A stretch of DNA of 64,000 nucleotides from Azospira restricta. GTDB taxonomy: Bacteria; Pseudomonadota; Gammaproteobacteria; Burkholderiales; Rhodocyclaceae. The DNA is taken from the NCBI RefSeq assembly GCF_016858125.1, contig NZ_CP064781.1, positions 1-64,000 of the forward strand, written 5' to 3'. Positions 11,045 to 19,722 of this stretch are shown here, one piece after another. The stretch's first letter is position 1. Each line of letters begins with the position of its first letter. The notes below the pieces were generated by a model, which made no database searches, was not told the DNA's origin, and saw only the letters and a program-made list of their open reading frames with translations. The position numbers were made by a program, and so were the translations under genes.

Positions 11045-11593
11045 ATGAACGAAATGTCCCCAACCACAGCTCGCTCGTCGTTCGTCACCGTCCTCGCCTG
11101 GATATTCATCGTCGGAGGCGGCTTCACGACCTTCATCTCCGTTGTCCAGAACGTGATGCTCACATCCTTCTTTCCAGTCGATCAGATGCAAACGGCAAAT
11201 GGGGCAGAGAACATGCCGGCCGTGGCTCTCTTCATGTTGAATCATATGCAGCTTTTCTTCGCTGCCTTCCTAGTCCTGTCACTTACGGTCTTTGTCTCGT
11301 CTATCGGCCTGCTAAAGCGTAAGAACTGGGCTCGCGTCGTATTTATCGGCCTATTCGTTCTTGGCATACTCTGGAATGTCGCAGGCATTTTCATTCAGAA
11401 CGCCATTTTTTCCGCAATGCCAGCTCCACCACCTGGTGCCCCCCAAGAATTCAAGGCTCAAATGGAATCTATGGCCAATGTGATGTTGGTCTTCTCATTA
11501 GTAATGGCCGTTGGCGTTAGCGTACTGTTTGGCTGGCTCATCAAGCGTCTCCTATCTCCTGAAATTCGTCAGGAGTTTTCCAGTGGGCTCTAA
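11045..11593 (+). CDS. Cassette-borne integral membrane protein, unknown function
   Basis: A 182-aa protein with about four hydrophobic helices (roughly residues 12-34, 60-85, 95-115 and 148-170) and a Pro-rich loop PAPPPGAP before the last. No family is recognised. The start is the ATG at 11045 (MNEMSPTT), since upstream in-frame sequence is the attC site. GC content is near 50%, well below that of the chromosome. The cassette begins TTAGAGCCCGCTG at 11016 and ends with nearly the exact complement at 11581-11594 (13 of 14 bases around GGGCTCTAAC). This is the signature of a closed-circle integron cassette, in which both ends derive from one attC. Confidence 0.75.
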   Translation: MNEMSPTTARSSFVTVLAWIFIVGGGFTTFISVVQNVMLTSFFPVDQMQTANGAENMPAVALFMLNHMQLFFAAFLVLSLTVFVSSIGLLKRKNWARVVFIGLFVLGILWNVAGIFIQNAIFSAMPAPPPGAPQEFKAQMESMANVMLVFSLVMAVGVSVLFGWLIKRLLSPEIRQEFSSGL

Positions 11594-11594
11594 C
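11588..11594 (+). repeat. Left end (R'') of the attC of cassette 2
   Basis: CTCTAAC is the exact complement of the GTTAGAG that begins cassette 2 at 11015. It overlaps the stop codon of the membrane-protein gene. The hairpin and right half of a normal attC do not follow, so the site appears truncated. Confidence 0.6.
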
Positions 11595-12026
11595 CTTTCA
11601 TATATGGACTCCCCCGGAACGCAAGGAAACTGATCGATAGACTTGGCGACGAGGAAGCGCATGCAGTCGTATCCCCCTCAAGGGGGGACCGAGGTATCCG
11701 GCATCGATAGTGGGCTCTCGTTGGCCCGTGTCGACATGGAATCTGCTCACGGCGCGCCAATCGGTACAAACGGCAGGCATGAAGCTGCCGGCAGCGTTAT
11801 CGGCGTCAGTCCGTGCGGGTGCGACCCTGTTTTCCATGATGGGGGATCAGTCTCTTTGCAGACGCGTAGCACAAGAGGTCAGCTTCAATTGCACAAAACA
11901 GAATCCAACCCGCGTTAGGCAGTGCGCCAGGACACCCGGCCTCCGACAGTCGTCCGAGCTCCCTTGATTCGCCCAGGGGCGTCGACTAGCTTGAACTGAG
12001 ACCGTTTCCCGCAAGGAGGTCCGGTC
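11595..12026. other. Gene-free stretch with an attC-like remnant at 11903-11920
   Basis: About 430 bases with no credible gene on either strand. Near the right end, ATCCAAC (11903-11909, a perfect RYYYAAC) is separated by only 4 bases from GTTAGGC (11914-11920, a perfect GTTRRRY). This looks like an attC whose hairpin centre was lost. Beyond 11920 the composition returns to that of the chromosome, so the remnant may mark the right edge of the inserted material. Confidence 0.45.
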
Positions 12027-12695
12027 ATGCGCACTCCCCTCTTGCCGCCCCGCAGCACCTCGACAGCACGCCGGAAATTCCTCCTCGGCGCGGCCGGCCT
12101 GGCCGGGAGCACGTTGCTCGCCGACGCCCTGGCGGGCGCCGCGGCCTGTCAGCCGACGGAGCAGGACATCATCGGTCCGTTCTACCGCTTCGGTGCGCCG
12201 TTCGAGACGAGGATCGCCGGCGCGGACGAAGCGGGCGACCGCCTGATCATCAGCGGCACGGTGTACAGCCAGGACTGCCGCACGCCGGTCGCCAATGCGC
12301 TGATCGAGGTCTGGCAGGCCAACAAGGAAGGCCGCTACGACACGAACACCCCCGGGAACTTTACCGAGCGCAACGCCTTCCGGCTGCGCGGGATGATGCT
12401 CACCGACCGCCAGGGCCGCTACGAATTCGAAACCGTGATGCCGGGCAGGTACCCGGTGCCGCCCGGACTGCCGGGGCTGGAGCAGTTCGGCGGGATCACC
12501 CGGCCGGCCCACATCCACTTCCGCGTGGCGGATCCGCTGCACATCCCGTTGACGACGCAGCTCTATTTCGCCGGCGACCCGTTCCTCGCCGGCGACCCCT
12601 TCGCCAAACGCAAGCCGGGACTGGCAATCGCACTCAAGAGCGCCGGCCCGCTGCTGCGCGGCACCTTCGACATCGTGCTGGCGCGCGGCTATTGA
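12027..12695 (+). CDS. Exported intradiol ring-cleavage dioxygenase-like protein
   Basis: A 222-aa protein of the protocatechuate 3,4-dioxygenase fold, whose members use Fe(III) to cleave catecholic rings between the hydroxyls. A twin-arginine signal is visible (RRKFLLGAAGLAG, residues 15-27), so it should fold in the cytoplasm and act in the periplasm. Probable iron ligands are Tyr104, Tyr142, His162 and His164 (RPAHIHF). GTVYSQDCRTPVANALIEVW is the usual beta-sandwich core. AAGGAGG precedes the ATG by 6 bases. It stands alone, converging with a histidine-kinase gene. Its substrate is unknown; secreted members of the superfamily are poorly characterised. Confidence 0.85.
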   Translation: MRTPLLPPRSTSTARRKFLLGAAGLAGSTLLADALAGAAACQPTEQDIIGPFYRFGAPFETRIAGADEAGDRLIISGTVYSQDCRTPVANALIEVWQANKEGRYDTNTPGNFTERNAFRLRGMMLTDRQGRYEFETVMPGRYPVPPGLPGLEQFGGITRPAHIHFRVADPLHIPLTTQLYFAGDPFLAGDPFAKRKPGLAIALKSAGPLLRGTFDIVLARGY

Positions 12696-12708
12696 AGCCG
12701 CCGGCCGC

Positions 12709-14379
12709 TCACCCCGGCTCCGGCATGCGCATCGGCAGCACCACGCGGAACACCGCGCCGGCGCCCGGTTCGCTCCGTACCTCGATGCGCCCGCCGTGTC
12801 TCTGCACGATGCCGTAGGACAGCGACAGGCCGAGGCCGGTGCCCTGGCCGACCGGCTTGGTGGTGAAGAACGGGTCGAACAGCCGGCGCAGGTGCGCGGG
12901 CTCGATGCCGGCGCCGTTGTCTTCCACCTCGACCCAGACCTCGTCGCCCTGCCGGCCGGTGCGCAGCACGATGCGCCCGCGTTCGGGGATCGCCTGCGCC
13001 GCATTCACCAGCAGGTTCATGAACACCTGGTTGAGCTGCGCGGGCAGGCATTCGATCTCGGGAATGCCGCCGTATTCCTTGACGACCTCGGCCTTGTACT
13101 TGAGTTCGTTCCAGACCACGTTGAGCGTGCTGTCCAGCCCCTGCTCCAGGCTGGCAAACTGCTTTTCCGCCGCGTCGACGCGGGAGAAATCCTTGAGGTC
13201 CTCGACGATGCGCTTGACCCGCTGCAGTCCGTCGGCCGATTCCGCCAGCAGCACGGGCAGGTCGTCGCGGAGAAAATCGAGGTCGGCCTCCCGCCTGGCT
13301 TCCTGCAGCTGTGTGCGTGCCTCCTCCGACAGCTCTGCCTCCTTCGCTTCGTAGACGGACAACAGCCGCAGCAATTGGTCCGCATATTCGCGCAGGGTGC
13401 CCAGATTGGAATTGACGAAGCCCACCGGATTGTTGATTTCGTGCGCAACGCCGGCGGCGAGCTGGCCGATCGAGGCCATCTTTTCCGCGTGCAGCAGCTG
13501 GCTGTGGGCCTCGGCCAGCTTGCGGATCAGCTCCGCCTGACGCGCCCGTTCCTCCTCCAGCGCGACATTGGCGAGCGCCAGTTGGCGCCGATCCTCGAGA
13601 AACTGTTCGACAGCGCGCGCCATCTCGCCGATCTCGTCGTCGCCCCGCACCGGAATGCGCGTCGGCTCGCCGCCGGCTTCGCCGCCGCGGCGCAGATACC
13701 GGCTGACCTGGCGCAGTCGGTCGAGCACATGGCGACCGAGAAAATAGTGCGAAACCAGAAAAGCGATGATCAGGCTGCCGGCAAGCAGCGCCAGCACCCA
13801 TTGCTGCATGCGCCGGGAAGCCTCGGCCAGCTGGCGCACTGCGTGCTGGTAGTCGTCGGTGACCCGCCCGGAGAGTTCATGGGCGGCGTCGACCAACGCG
13901 GAGGCCTGGGTGTGCAGGGTTTCGCGGAAGCGGCCCGGCGACTGCCCACCCCCATCCGAGCGGGCGCCGGCCATCTCCAACAGGCTGGCGACGACATGCA
14001 CGGTATTGCGCAGCAGCTGAGCCGACTGATGCAGCGCCAGCACGGAGACATCGTCGCTGGCTGCCCCGAGCCGCTCCACCCGCCGGTCGAGGCCGTCCAT
14101 TTCCGTCAGCAGGCCGGCGTAGCGCTCGCGCATCTCGGTGTCGCTCGCTGCGACCAGCATCCGCTGCGTTTCGCGCTCGACCAGCAGCGCGCCGCGCACG
14201 ATGTCCTGGGTATCCTGCAGGCGCACCAGGCGTTCGTCGGCGAGCTGCCGGATCGCGTCGGCAGAAACCCGCAGCGCGTGGATGCCGACCAGGCTGCCGG
14301 CGAGGATCAGCAGCGCCAGCGCGCTGAGCGCCGCGATGAACTGGCGCCGCAACGACCGGGGAAACCACGTGCCGGCCAT
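12709..14379 (-). CDS. Membrane sensor histidine kinase without adjacent regulator
   Basis: A 556-aa inner-membrane kinase. A first hydrophobic helix lies near residues 11-33, then a periplasmic region of about 160 residues, a second helix near 195-217, HAMP, a coiled coil, the phosphoacceptor box (AAGVAHEINNPVG) and the ATPase domain with NLLVNAAQAI, DNGAGI, FFTTKP and GTGLGLSL. The start is the ATG at 14379, 4 bases after the stop of the upstream binding-protein gene, which implies one operon and coupled expression. No response-regulator gene is next to it. The periplasmic part probably senses the partner binding protein, as in LuxP/LuxQ or TorT/TorS; this is inference from context. Confidence 0.9.
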   Translation of the reverse strand: MAGTWFPRSLRRQFIAALSALALLILAGSLVGIHALRVSADAIRQLADERLVRLQDTQDIVRGALLVERETQRMLVAASDTEMRERYAGLLTEMDGLDRRVERLGAASDDVSVLALHQSAQLLRNTVHVVASLLEMAGARSDGGGQSPGRFRETLHTQASALVDAAHELSGRVTDDYQHAVRQLAEASRRMQQWVLALLAGSLIIAFLVSHYFLGRHVLDRLRQVSRYLRRGGEAGGEPTRIPVRGDDEIGEMARAVEQFLEDRRQLALANVALEEERARQAELIRKLAEAHSQLLHAEKMASIGQLAAGVAHEINNPVGFVNSNLGTLREYADQLLRLLSVYEAKEAELSEEARTQLQEARREADLDFLRDDLPVLLAESADGLQRVKRIVEDLKDFSRVDAAEKQFASLEQGLDSTLNVVWNELKYKAEVVKEYGGIPEIECLPAQLNQVFMNLLVNAAQAIPERGRIVLRTGRQGDEVWVEVEDNGAGIEPAHLRRLFDPFFTTKPVGQGTGLGLSLSYGIVQRHGGRIEVRSEPGAGAVFRVVLPMRMPEPG

Positions 14380-14383
14380 CGCT

Positions 14384-15526
14384 TCAACGCTTCCAGATGC
14401 TCCGGTAAATCTCGCGGTAGCCGTTGTCGGGGTCGTACAGCAGGCGCGGGCCGCCGTCATGGGCGATGTTGTCGGCGGTCACCAGATGCACCGGCACCAC
14501 GTAGTTGCTCGGTGCCTGCCGCGCCATCAGTCGGTTCAACTCGTCCGCCAACTGCCAGCCATGCAGGTTGAGCGGCTCGGCGACGGTTCCGGTCTGGAAG
14601 GCACGCGCCTGGATGCGCAGGAAGGCCGCCGCACTGCCGTCGCCGGCCGAGAGCAGTTGCAGCGCCTCGCCGGACACGCCGGCACGGATCAACTCGGGCA
14701 CCGCGTAGTCGAAATAGATGTCGTTGATCGCCAGCGCATGGGTCCAGCGTTTTCCGTGGCGGGCCAGCAGGTCGCGGGTCACCGCCGGCATCGCCTGGGC
14801 GCTGCCGGAGATGGCCACGTCGCGAATTTCGAGCAGGCTGCATTCCTTGCAGGCGCGGATCACCTCGGCCATGGCCTCGGCCTTGGCCATCGCGATGCCG
14901 AAATTCGAATCGGTGAAGATCACCACCCCGGCGCGCCCGTTGGCGCCGACCACGGCCGCCATGGCGGTGATGCGGGCGACCAGCAGCGGATCGGTCGACA
15001 CGTTGAAGGCCACCGCGCTGTCAGCTACCGGACCGGCAACGGGCCCGACATGCCAGCCGACGACGGGGATGCCGCGCGCCGCGACCGGCGCCAGATGCGG
15101 CTGCATCGCACGCGCGTCGGCACCGACCAGCACGATGCCATCGGGACGCGCCGCGAGGGAATCAGCCGCCGCCTTGGCACGGCCGGCCGGCGTGCCGGCA
15201 GCGTCGAATACCTTGACCTGCCAGTCGAGCACCTTGGCCGCCTCGCGCACGCCCTGCGCCACGCCGAGGATGCCACCGTTGCGCAGGTCTTCGGCAAGGA
15301 TGGCGATCGTCTTTCCGCGCAGGCCGGCGGGGCCGGCGCGCGGGCCATCCCAGGGCGGGCGCGGCGTGCTCGCCGCCGCGACCTGCCGCCGCATGTCGTC
15401 GAGCGCAAGCGGCGACTGGGCGCTCACCGAACCAACCGCCCCCAGGCACGCGGCAAGACACGCCAGCGTCCACGCGCGCCAACCGAGACGGGGAAGGAAA
15501 GAGCCATGAGGTGTACCGGTACGCAT
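14384..15526 (-). CDS. Periplasmic sugar-type substrate-binding protein, likely sensory
   Basis: A 380-aa protein of the type I periplasmic binding fold (sugar/LacI-like): KTIAILAEDLRNGG, PDGIVLVGADA and HVGPVAGPVADSAVAFN follow the family pattern of two alternating Rossmann-like lobes. A signal peptide ends near VGSVSAQ. The ATG at 15526 has AGGAG 7 bases upstream. No permease or ATPase gene is near; the next gene in the operon is a histidine kinase 4 bases away. It is therefore more likely a ligand receptor for that kinase than a transport component. The ligand cannot be read from the sequence. Confidence 0.85.
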   Translation of the reverse strand: MRTGTPHGSFLPRLGWRAWTLACLAACLGAVGSVSAQSPLALDDMRRQVAAASTPRPPWDGPRAGPAGLRGKTIAILAEDLRNGGILGVAQGVREAAKVLDWQVKVFDAAGTPAGRAKAAADSLAARPDGIVLVGADARAMQPHLAPVAARGIPVVGWHVGPVAGPVADSAVAFNVSTDPLLVARITAMAAVVGANGRAGVVIFTDSNFGIAMAKAEAMAEVIRACKECSLLEIRDVAISGSAQAMPAVTRDLLARHGKRWTHALAINDIYFDYAVPELIRAGVSGEALQLLSAGDGSAAAFLRIQARAFQTGTVAEPLNLHGWQLADELNRLMARQAPSNYVVPVHLVTADNIAHDGGPRLLYDPDNGYREIYRSIWKR

Positions 15527-15841
15527 CTCGCCGCTCCTTTCGGTCATCGCGCGCCGCCCGGCCGCGCCGACCGATTCGATGGTTACTGATTTCGCCAGAT
15601 CATGCGGACTATCGACAGCAGCCCCGTTCGCCAGGGCGGCATGGCAGTAGCGATTGCTGCGACCCGACGCGCCCCACCGGGGAAGACGGCAGCTCGCTGC
15701 AGCACGCCGCGCCTGCCTTGCGGCAGGACTTGCGCGCATTATTGCACGCACACGTCTCGTCGGGCGGACGCTTGCCCGGCAACGCTCTTCCCGGTAGCTT
15801 CCCGAACTCGTTCATGTTTCGCCGAGGCGATGGAGAGATCG
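15527..15841. other. Divergent intergenic region without genes
   Basis: About 315 bases between the binding-protein operon (leftward) and the FKBP gene (rightward). It must hold both promoters, but no clear -35/-10 pair stands out. One small hairpin is visible (6-bp stem 15712-15717 with 15722-15727). Open frames here show no family features. Confidence 0.4.
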
Positions 15842-16246
15842 ATGCAGCTGTGGCAGAAAATCGTAGGAGCCGGCCTGCTGGCCGTGGCAATGGCCGCCCA
15901 CGCCGGCGCGCCGGAGAAGACCGCTTCCGGGCTGGTCTATGAATCGCTGAAGGACGGCAGCGGCACGCAGGCGTCGCCGCAGGCCACGGTCCAGGTGCAT
16001 TACCGCGGCACGCTGGCCGACGGCAGCGAGTTCGACAGCTCGTACAAGCGCGGCCAGCCGGCGGCGTTCCCGCTCAACCGGGTGATCCCGTGCTGGACCG
16101 AAGGCGTGTCGAAGATGAAGGAAGGCGGCAAGGCCAAGCTGACCTGCCCGCCGGAGATCGCCTACGGCTCGCGCGGCGCCGGCTCGGCGGTGCCGCCGAA
16201 CGCGACGCTGACCTTCGAGGTGGAGCTGCTCAAGGTCGCGCGCTGA
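15842..16246 (+). CDS. FKBP-type peptidyl-prolyl cis-trans isomerase, exported
   Basis: A 134-aa protein with a signal peptide (LLAVAMAAHAGA) and one FKBP domain. Visible core motifs are VQVHYRGTLADGSEFDSSY, the active-site stretch RVIPCWTEGVSKMKEGGK, and PPEIAYGSRGAG followed by PPNATLTFEVELL. It should speed proline isomerisation in periplasmic proteins. The ATG at 15842 is chosen because GGAGAG lies 5-6 bases before it; an ATG at 15830 has no spaced ribosome site. It converges with leuE, with a shared terminator between them. Confidence 0.93.
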   Translation: MQLWQKIVGAGLLAVAMAAHAGAPEKTASGLVYESLKDGSGTQASPQATVQVHYRGTLADGSEFDSSYKRGQPAAFPLNRVIPCWTEGVSKMKEGGKAKLTCPPEIAYGSRGAGSAVPPNATLTFEVELLKVAR

Positions 16247-16270
16247 TCGACGTCGGGGCGCCGACAAAGG

Positions 16271-16298
16271 AAGGGCGACGGGTGATCCCGTCGCCCTT
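16271..16298. terminator. Bidirectional terminator between the FKBP gene and leuE
   Basis: A perfect 12-bp stem (16271-16282 with 16287-16298) and TGAT loop stand between two convergent genes, with A-rich and T-rich flanks on the two sides. It should serve both transcripts. Confidence 0.85.
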
Positions 16299-16313
16299 TC
16301 CATTTGTGCTTTG

Positions 16314-16979
16314 TCAGCTCGCCAGGCGCAGGCCGAAGGCGACGAAGAGCAGGCCGACCGTGGTGTTGAGCAGCGCCGACAGGCGCTTGCGGCCGGCGAA
16401 GGCCTGCGCCAGGCGGACGCCGGCGAAGATCAGGAGGCTCAGGTAGAGCAGGCTGGCGACCTGCACGATGGCACCGAGCAGCAGGAAGCTGAGCGCCGGG
16501 TGCGGGTAGGCCGGATCGACGAACTGCACGAAGAAGGAGAGGAAGAAGAGGATCGCCTTCGGGTTGAACAGGCTGATGAACAGCGCCTTGCGCCCGACGC
16601 CCAGCGGCGAGGTCTCGGCCACCGGCTTCAGCGCGGCGAGCAGCTGCTGCGGCGGCAGCGGCCCGCTCGCGCGGAGCGTGCGCACCGTACGCCAGGCGCC
16701 GGCGATCAGCTTGATGCCGAGGTAGGCGAGGTAGGCCGCGCCGACCCAGCGCACGGCGTTGAACAGCAGCGGGTGGGCCTGCAGCACCGAGGCGGCGCCG
16801 AGCGCGGTGAGCAGCATCAGCAGCGAATCGCCGACGAAGACGCCGAGCGCGCCGGCGTAGCCGTGGCGCACACCGCTGCGCGCCGCCACCGTCAGCACGT
16901 AGATCGAATTGGGGCCGGGCAACAGAATGATGGCGATCGTGCCGGCGACGAAGACGCCGAGATCGGTAATGCCAAACAT
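16314..16979 (-). CDS. leuE: LysE-family amino-acid exporter, LeuE-like
   Basis: A 221-aa inner-membrane protein with about six hydrophobic helices. The start MFGITDLGVFVAGT, the first-helix motif LLPGPNSIYVL and the mid-protein NPKAILFFLSFFVQFVDP are characteristic of the RhtB/LysE superfamily. Overall sequence pattern and length resemble E. coli LeuE, which exports leucine and related amino acids. AGGAG precedes the ATG by 7 bases. The substrate is inferred only from resemblance; homoserine/threonine-type export cannot be excluded. It converges on the FKBP gene and is divergent from the cytochrome c gene. Confidence 0.88.
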   Translation of the reverse strand: MFGITDLGVFVAGTIAIILLPGPNSIYVLTVAARSGVRHGYAGALGVFVGDSLLMLLTALGAASVLQAHPLLFNAVRWVGAAYLAYLGIKLIAGAWRTVRTLRASGPLPPQQLLAALKPVAETSPLGVGRKALFISLFNPKAILFFLSFFVQFVDPAYPHPALSFLLLGAIVQVASLLYLSLLIFAGVRLAQAFAGRKRLSALLNTTVGLLFVAFGLRLAS

Positions 16980-17143
16980 CGGGCAACTCCTGCATGCGAA
17001 AACGAAAGGACGGCAGACACTGTCGCACGACTTTGGTTCGCTGCCTACCGCCCGGCGCGGGCTGCGCGACGGCGCCGTCCTTGCCAGGCGCCGGTGCAGG
17101 CGCTAGCCTGAAACAATCGAGCATCCGCCGAGGAGGAGCCGCG

Positions 17144-17428
17144 ATGAAACGCCTGCTGATCGCCTGCCTGACCTACGGAGCCCTGCTGCCGCCGGCGGCG
17201 GCCGCGCCCGCCGGCAACGCCGCCGCGGGCGAGAAGCTGCACGCGGCGAACTGCCTGGGCTGCCACGACACCGGCGTCTATACGCGCAAGGACCGCAAGA
17301 TCGGTTCGCTGGAGGCGCTGAACCTGCAGTTCGAGACCTGCGCCCACATGACGAAGAAGACCTTCACGCCGGCCGAGATCCGCGACATGACGACCTTCCT
17401 CAACGACCGCTTCTACCGCTTCAAGTAG
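17144..17428 (+). CDS. Small monohaem c-type cytochrome
   Basis: A 94-aa protein with a signal peptide (cleavage near PPAAAAP) and one haem-binding motif, Cys37-x-x-Cys40-His41 in NCLGCHD. Haem attachment implies the periplasm. A Met in the C-terminal half (AHMTKKTF, or RDMTTF) could be the distal ligand. GAGGAGGAG precedes the ATG. It is shorter than typical class I cytochromes, and its electron-transfer partner is not evident from neighbours: leuE diverges and an FtsH-like gene converges. Confidence 0.88.
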   Translation: MKRLLIACLTYGALLPPAAAAPAGNAAAGEKLHAANCLGCHDTGVYTRKDRKIGSLEALNLQFETCAHMTKKTFTPAEIRDMTTFLNDRFYRFK

Positions 17429-17478
17429 GCCGCCGCGTAGCGGCACGGATCAACCGCCGCGCATTCCGCAACGGCCGC

Positions 17479-19587
17479 TCAGCCCACCTGCTGCACGCGG
17501 CGCGGCACGCGCCCGCTCTCGAAGTTGCGGATCTCGGCGAGCGCCTCGTCGAGGCTCATCTCGCCGGCCTGCAGCAGCCGCTCGACGAGATGCTCGGTGA
17601 GCGGCATCAGCCGCACCAGCAACGCCTTGGTCTCGCCGTAGAGGCGCTCGCTCTGCGCCTCCATGAGGCTGCGCGTCTCCTCGTCGAGGTTGCGCGAACG
17701 GTCGCGGCCGTCGCCGGTGAGCGCGCCGTAGTTCAGCCGCGTCTTGCGGTACATCCCCATCTCGCCGACCGCGTGGTGCAGCAGCCGGGTGACGCGGGTG
17801 ATGTCGTTGTGCGCGCCGTTGCTGGTGCCCTCCTCGCCGAAGAACAGCTCCTCGTTGGCCATGCCGCCGAGCAGCACGCGCACGTCGTGCTCGATGTCGC
17901 CCTTGGTCTTCAAGAGGTTCGGCCCCTGCTTGTGGAAGACGAAACCGAGCGCGTTGTTGCGCGGGCTGGCCTTCAGCGAGATCTTGATCGTCTTCATGTC
18001 GGCGAGGATCTGCTCCCAGTTGCCGCCGGTGCGCTCGCGCTCGTACTCGAAATCGACCAGGAAGTGGCCCCACTCGTGCACCGCGATGATGCGCCGGTCG
18101 CGCTCGCGCTCGTCGGTGGTGTCGGCATTGACGTTGCCGACCAGCACGCGCTCGGCGGCCTGCATCAACGTGTCGGCGCCGATCATGTCGCCGGCCTGGA
18201 CGGCGCTGATGCCGGCCTGGTTGACGATGGTCTCGAGGTCGGCCGGGCTGCGCCCCTCGGTCACCGCGACCAGGTGGCGCAGGTCGAGGTCGGGCAGCAC
18301 CTTGTCGGCGCGCAGGGAGAGGTAGTGCTCGACGATCGCCAGCCGCTCCTCGCGGTTGGGCAGGCGGAAATCGACCTTCATCTGGAAGCGGCGCAGCATC
18401 GCCTCGTCCATCTCCATCGTCTCGGCGTTGAAGTTGCTGGCGACGATCCAGATGATCTCGGCGTCGCTCCGGCTGCGCACGCCGTCGAGCACGGAGAGCA
18501 GCGTGTTGGCGGTGTCGTCGTCGAACTTGCGGCGGCCGCCGCGCTTCATGAACAGGTCCTGCGCCTCGTCGAGGAAGATGATGCAGCGCCGCCGCCGCTT
18601 GGCCATGGCGATGATCCGCGACAGCGTGTTCGAGCCGCCGCCGACGAAGCCGGTCTCGAGGTTGGTCGCCGAGTGGAACAGGATCGGCAGGTTCAGCTCC
18701 TTGGCCAGGTAGCTGGCGAGCTTGGTCTTGCCGGTGCCGGCCGGGCCGCTGAACATGACGTTGAACGGCTTGACGATGCCGTACTCGGCATAGAGCGCGC
18801 GGCGCTGGTACTGGTCCTTGATCTGCGCGACCTCGGCCTTGATGTCGTCCATGCCGACCAGGTCGTCGATCGAGCCGCTGATCTGCGCCGGCTCGATGAA
18901 CTTGAGCGACTTGAAGCTCCCCTTCAGCTGCAGGAAGAGGAAGACGAGCAGGCCGAACATCAGCGCGAACGACAGGAAACCGCTGATGCCGGCCTTCCAG
19001 TTGCCCTGCTCGGAGATCGGGCGGGCGCCGGCGAAGCGCTGGTCGAGGCGCTCGAGCAGCGCGCGGCCGCCGGCGCCGAGCTCGCTGCGCGGGACGAACT
19101 GCAGCTTGCCGCCCCACGGCGCGGTGGCGGCGCGATCGGTGAAGATGCGCGTCTCCAGGTCGCTCGGGTAGTAGGCGTGCTGCCGGCCCTGCACCTCGAC
19201 GAGGACGATGCGCTCGGAGAGGTTCCAGATCAGCGGCTGGTAGATCACGGTGACGCGCTCGACCGGCTGCGTGTCGAGGAAGTTGAGCATGGCGCCGGTG
19301 CCGAACACCACCGGCAGCTGGTCGTTGAAGGTCCACACCCCCTCGCCGGCCGGGCCGGCGACGGTCATCGCCTTGACCTGCTCGGCGAGCGCGGCCTGCT
19401 TCTGGTTGAGCGAGATCGAATAGAGCGCGGACAGCGGGATCAGCCAGGCGATCACCAGCACCGCGACGCGGACCGCGGTACGCTGGATCGCGAACCAGTC
19501 CTGCAGGCGGCCGGCGGCCTTGCGCACGGCGAGCCAGAAACCTTTCCCCGCCGGCGGCGTCGCGCCGGGTTTCGCCGAATCTGCCAT
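17479..19587 (-). CDS. Divergent FtsH-like membrane AAA metalloprotease
   Basis: A 702-aa protein with FtsH architecture. One hydrophobic helix lies at about 40-60, a periplasmic segment (62-198), a second helix at about 201-221, an AAA module with Walker A GPAGTGKTK (281-289) and Walker B IIFLDEA, and an M41 protease domain with zinc motif HEWGH (504-508) and the downstream GAHNDITRVT element. The periplasmic part is longer than in canonical FtsH, HEAGH is replaced by HEWGH, and overall similarity to housekeeping FtsH is low, so this is an additional paralogue. Quality-control proteolysis of membrane proteins is likely; substrates are unknown. The start is the ATG at 19587 after a G-rich ribosome site. 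Confidence 0.88.
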   Translation of the reverse strand: MADSAKPGATPPAGKGFWLAVRKAAGRLQDWFAIQRTAVRVAVLVIAWLIPLSALYSISLNQKQAALAEQVKAMTVAGPAGEGVWTFNDQLPVVFGTGAMLNFLDTQPVERVTVIYQPLIWNLSERIVLVEVQGRQHAYYPSDLETRIFTDRAATAPWGGKLQFVPRSELGAGGRALLERLDQRFAGARPISEQGNWKAGISGFLSFALMFGLLVFLFLQLKGSFKSLKFIEPAQISGSIDDLVGMDDIKAEVAQIKDQYQRRALYAEYGIVKPFNVMFSGPAGTGKTKLASYLAKELNLPILFHSATNLETGFVGGGSNTLSRIIAMAKRRRRCIIFLDEAQDLFMKRGGRRKFDDDTANTLLSVLDGVRSRSDAEIIWIVASNFNAETMEMDEAMLRRFQMKVDFRLPNREERLAIVEHYLSLRADKVLPDLDLRHLVAVTEGRSPADLETIVNQAGISAVQAGDMIGADTLMQAAERVLVGNVNADTTDERERDRRIIAVHEWGHFLVDFEYERERTGGNWEQILADMKTIKISLKASPRNNALGFVFHKQGPNLLKTKGDIEHDVRVLLGGMANEELFFGEEGTSNGAHNDITRVTRLLHHAVGEMGMYRKTRLNYGALTGDGRDRSRNLDEETRSLMEAQSERLYGETKALLVRLMPLTEHLVERLLQAGEMSLDEALAEIRNFESGRVPRRVQQVG

Positions 19588-19722
19588 CGCGCCCCCCCCT
19601 CTCTGCCCCACACGCGGCCGCATAGCGACCTCTGCCGCCCCGCCCGGCGTCGCGTCCTGGCGCAACGCCGCTCCCCATTCGACTTCGCCCCGCCCGGCGA
19701 GGTTCCGGGCGCGGCCGCCCGT

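Noticed and set aside
11673-11687. C-run/G-run hairpin as a terminator
   Set aside because: The stem is only 5-6 bp with a very short loop, no T run follows and no gene ends at a suitable distance.
11643-11918. A 91-codon open frame between cassette 2 and the attC remnant
   Set aside because: No ribosome site, no recognisable domain, and overlapping open frames on both strands; insufficient to call a gene.
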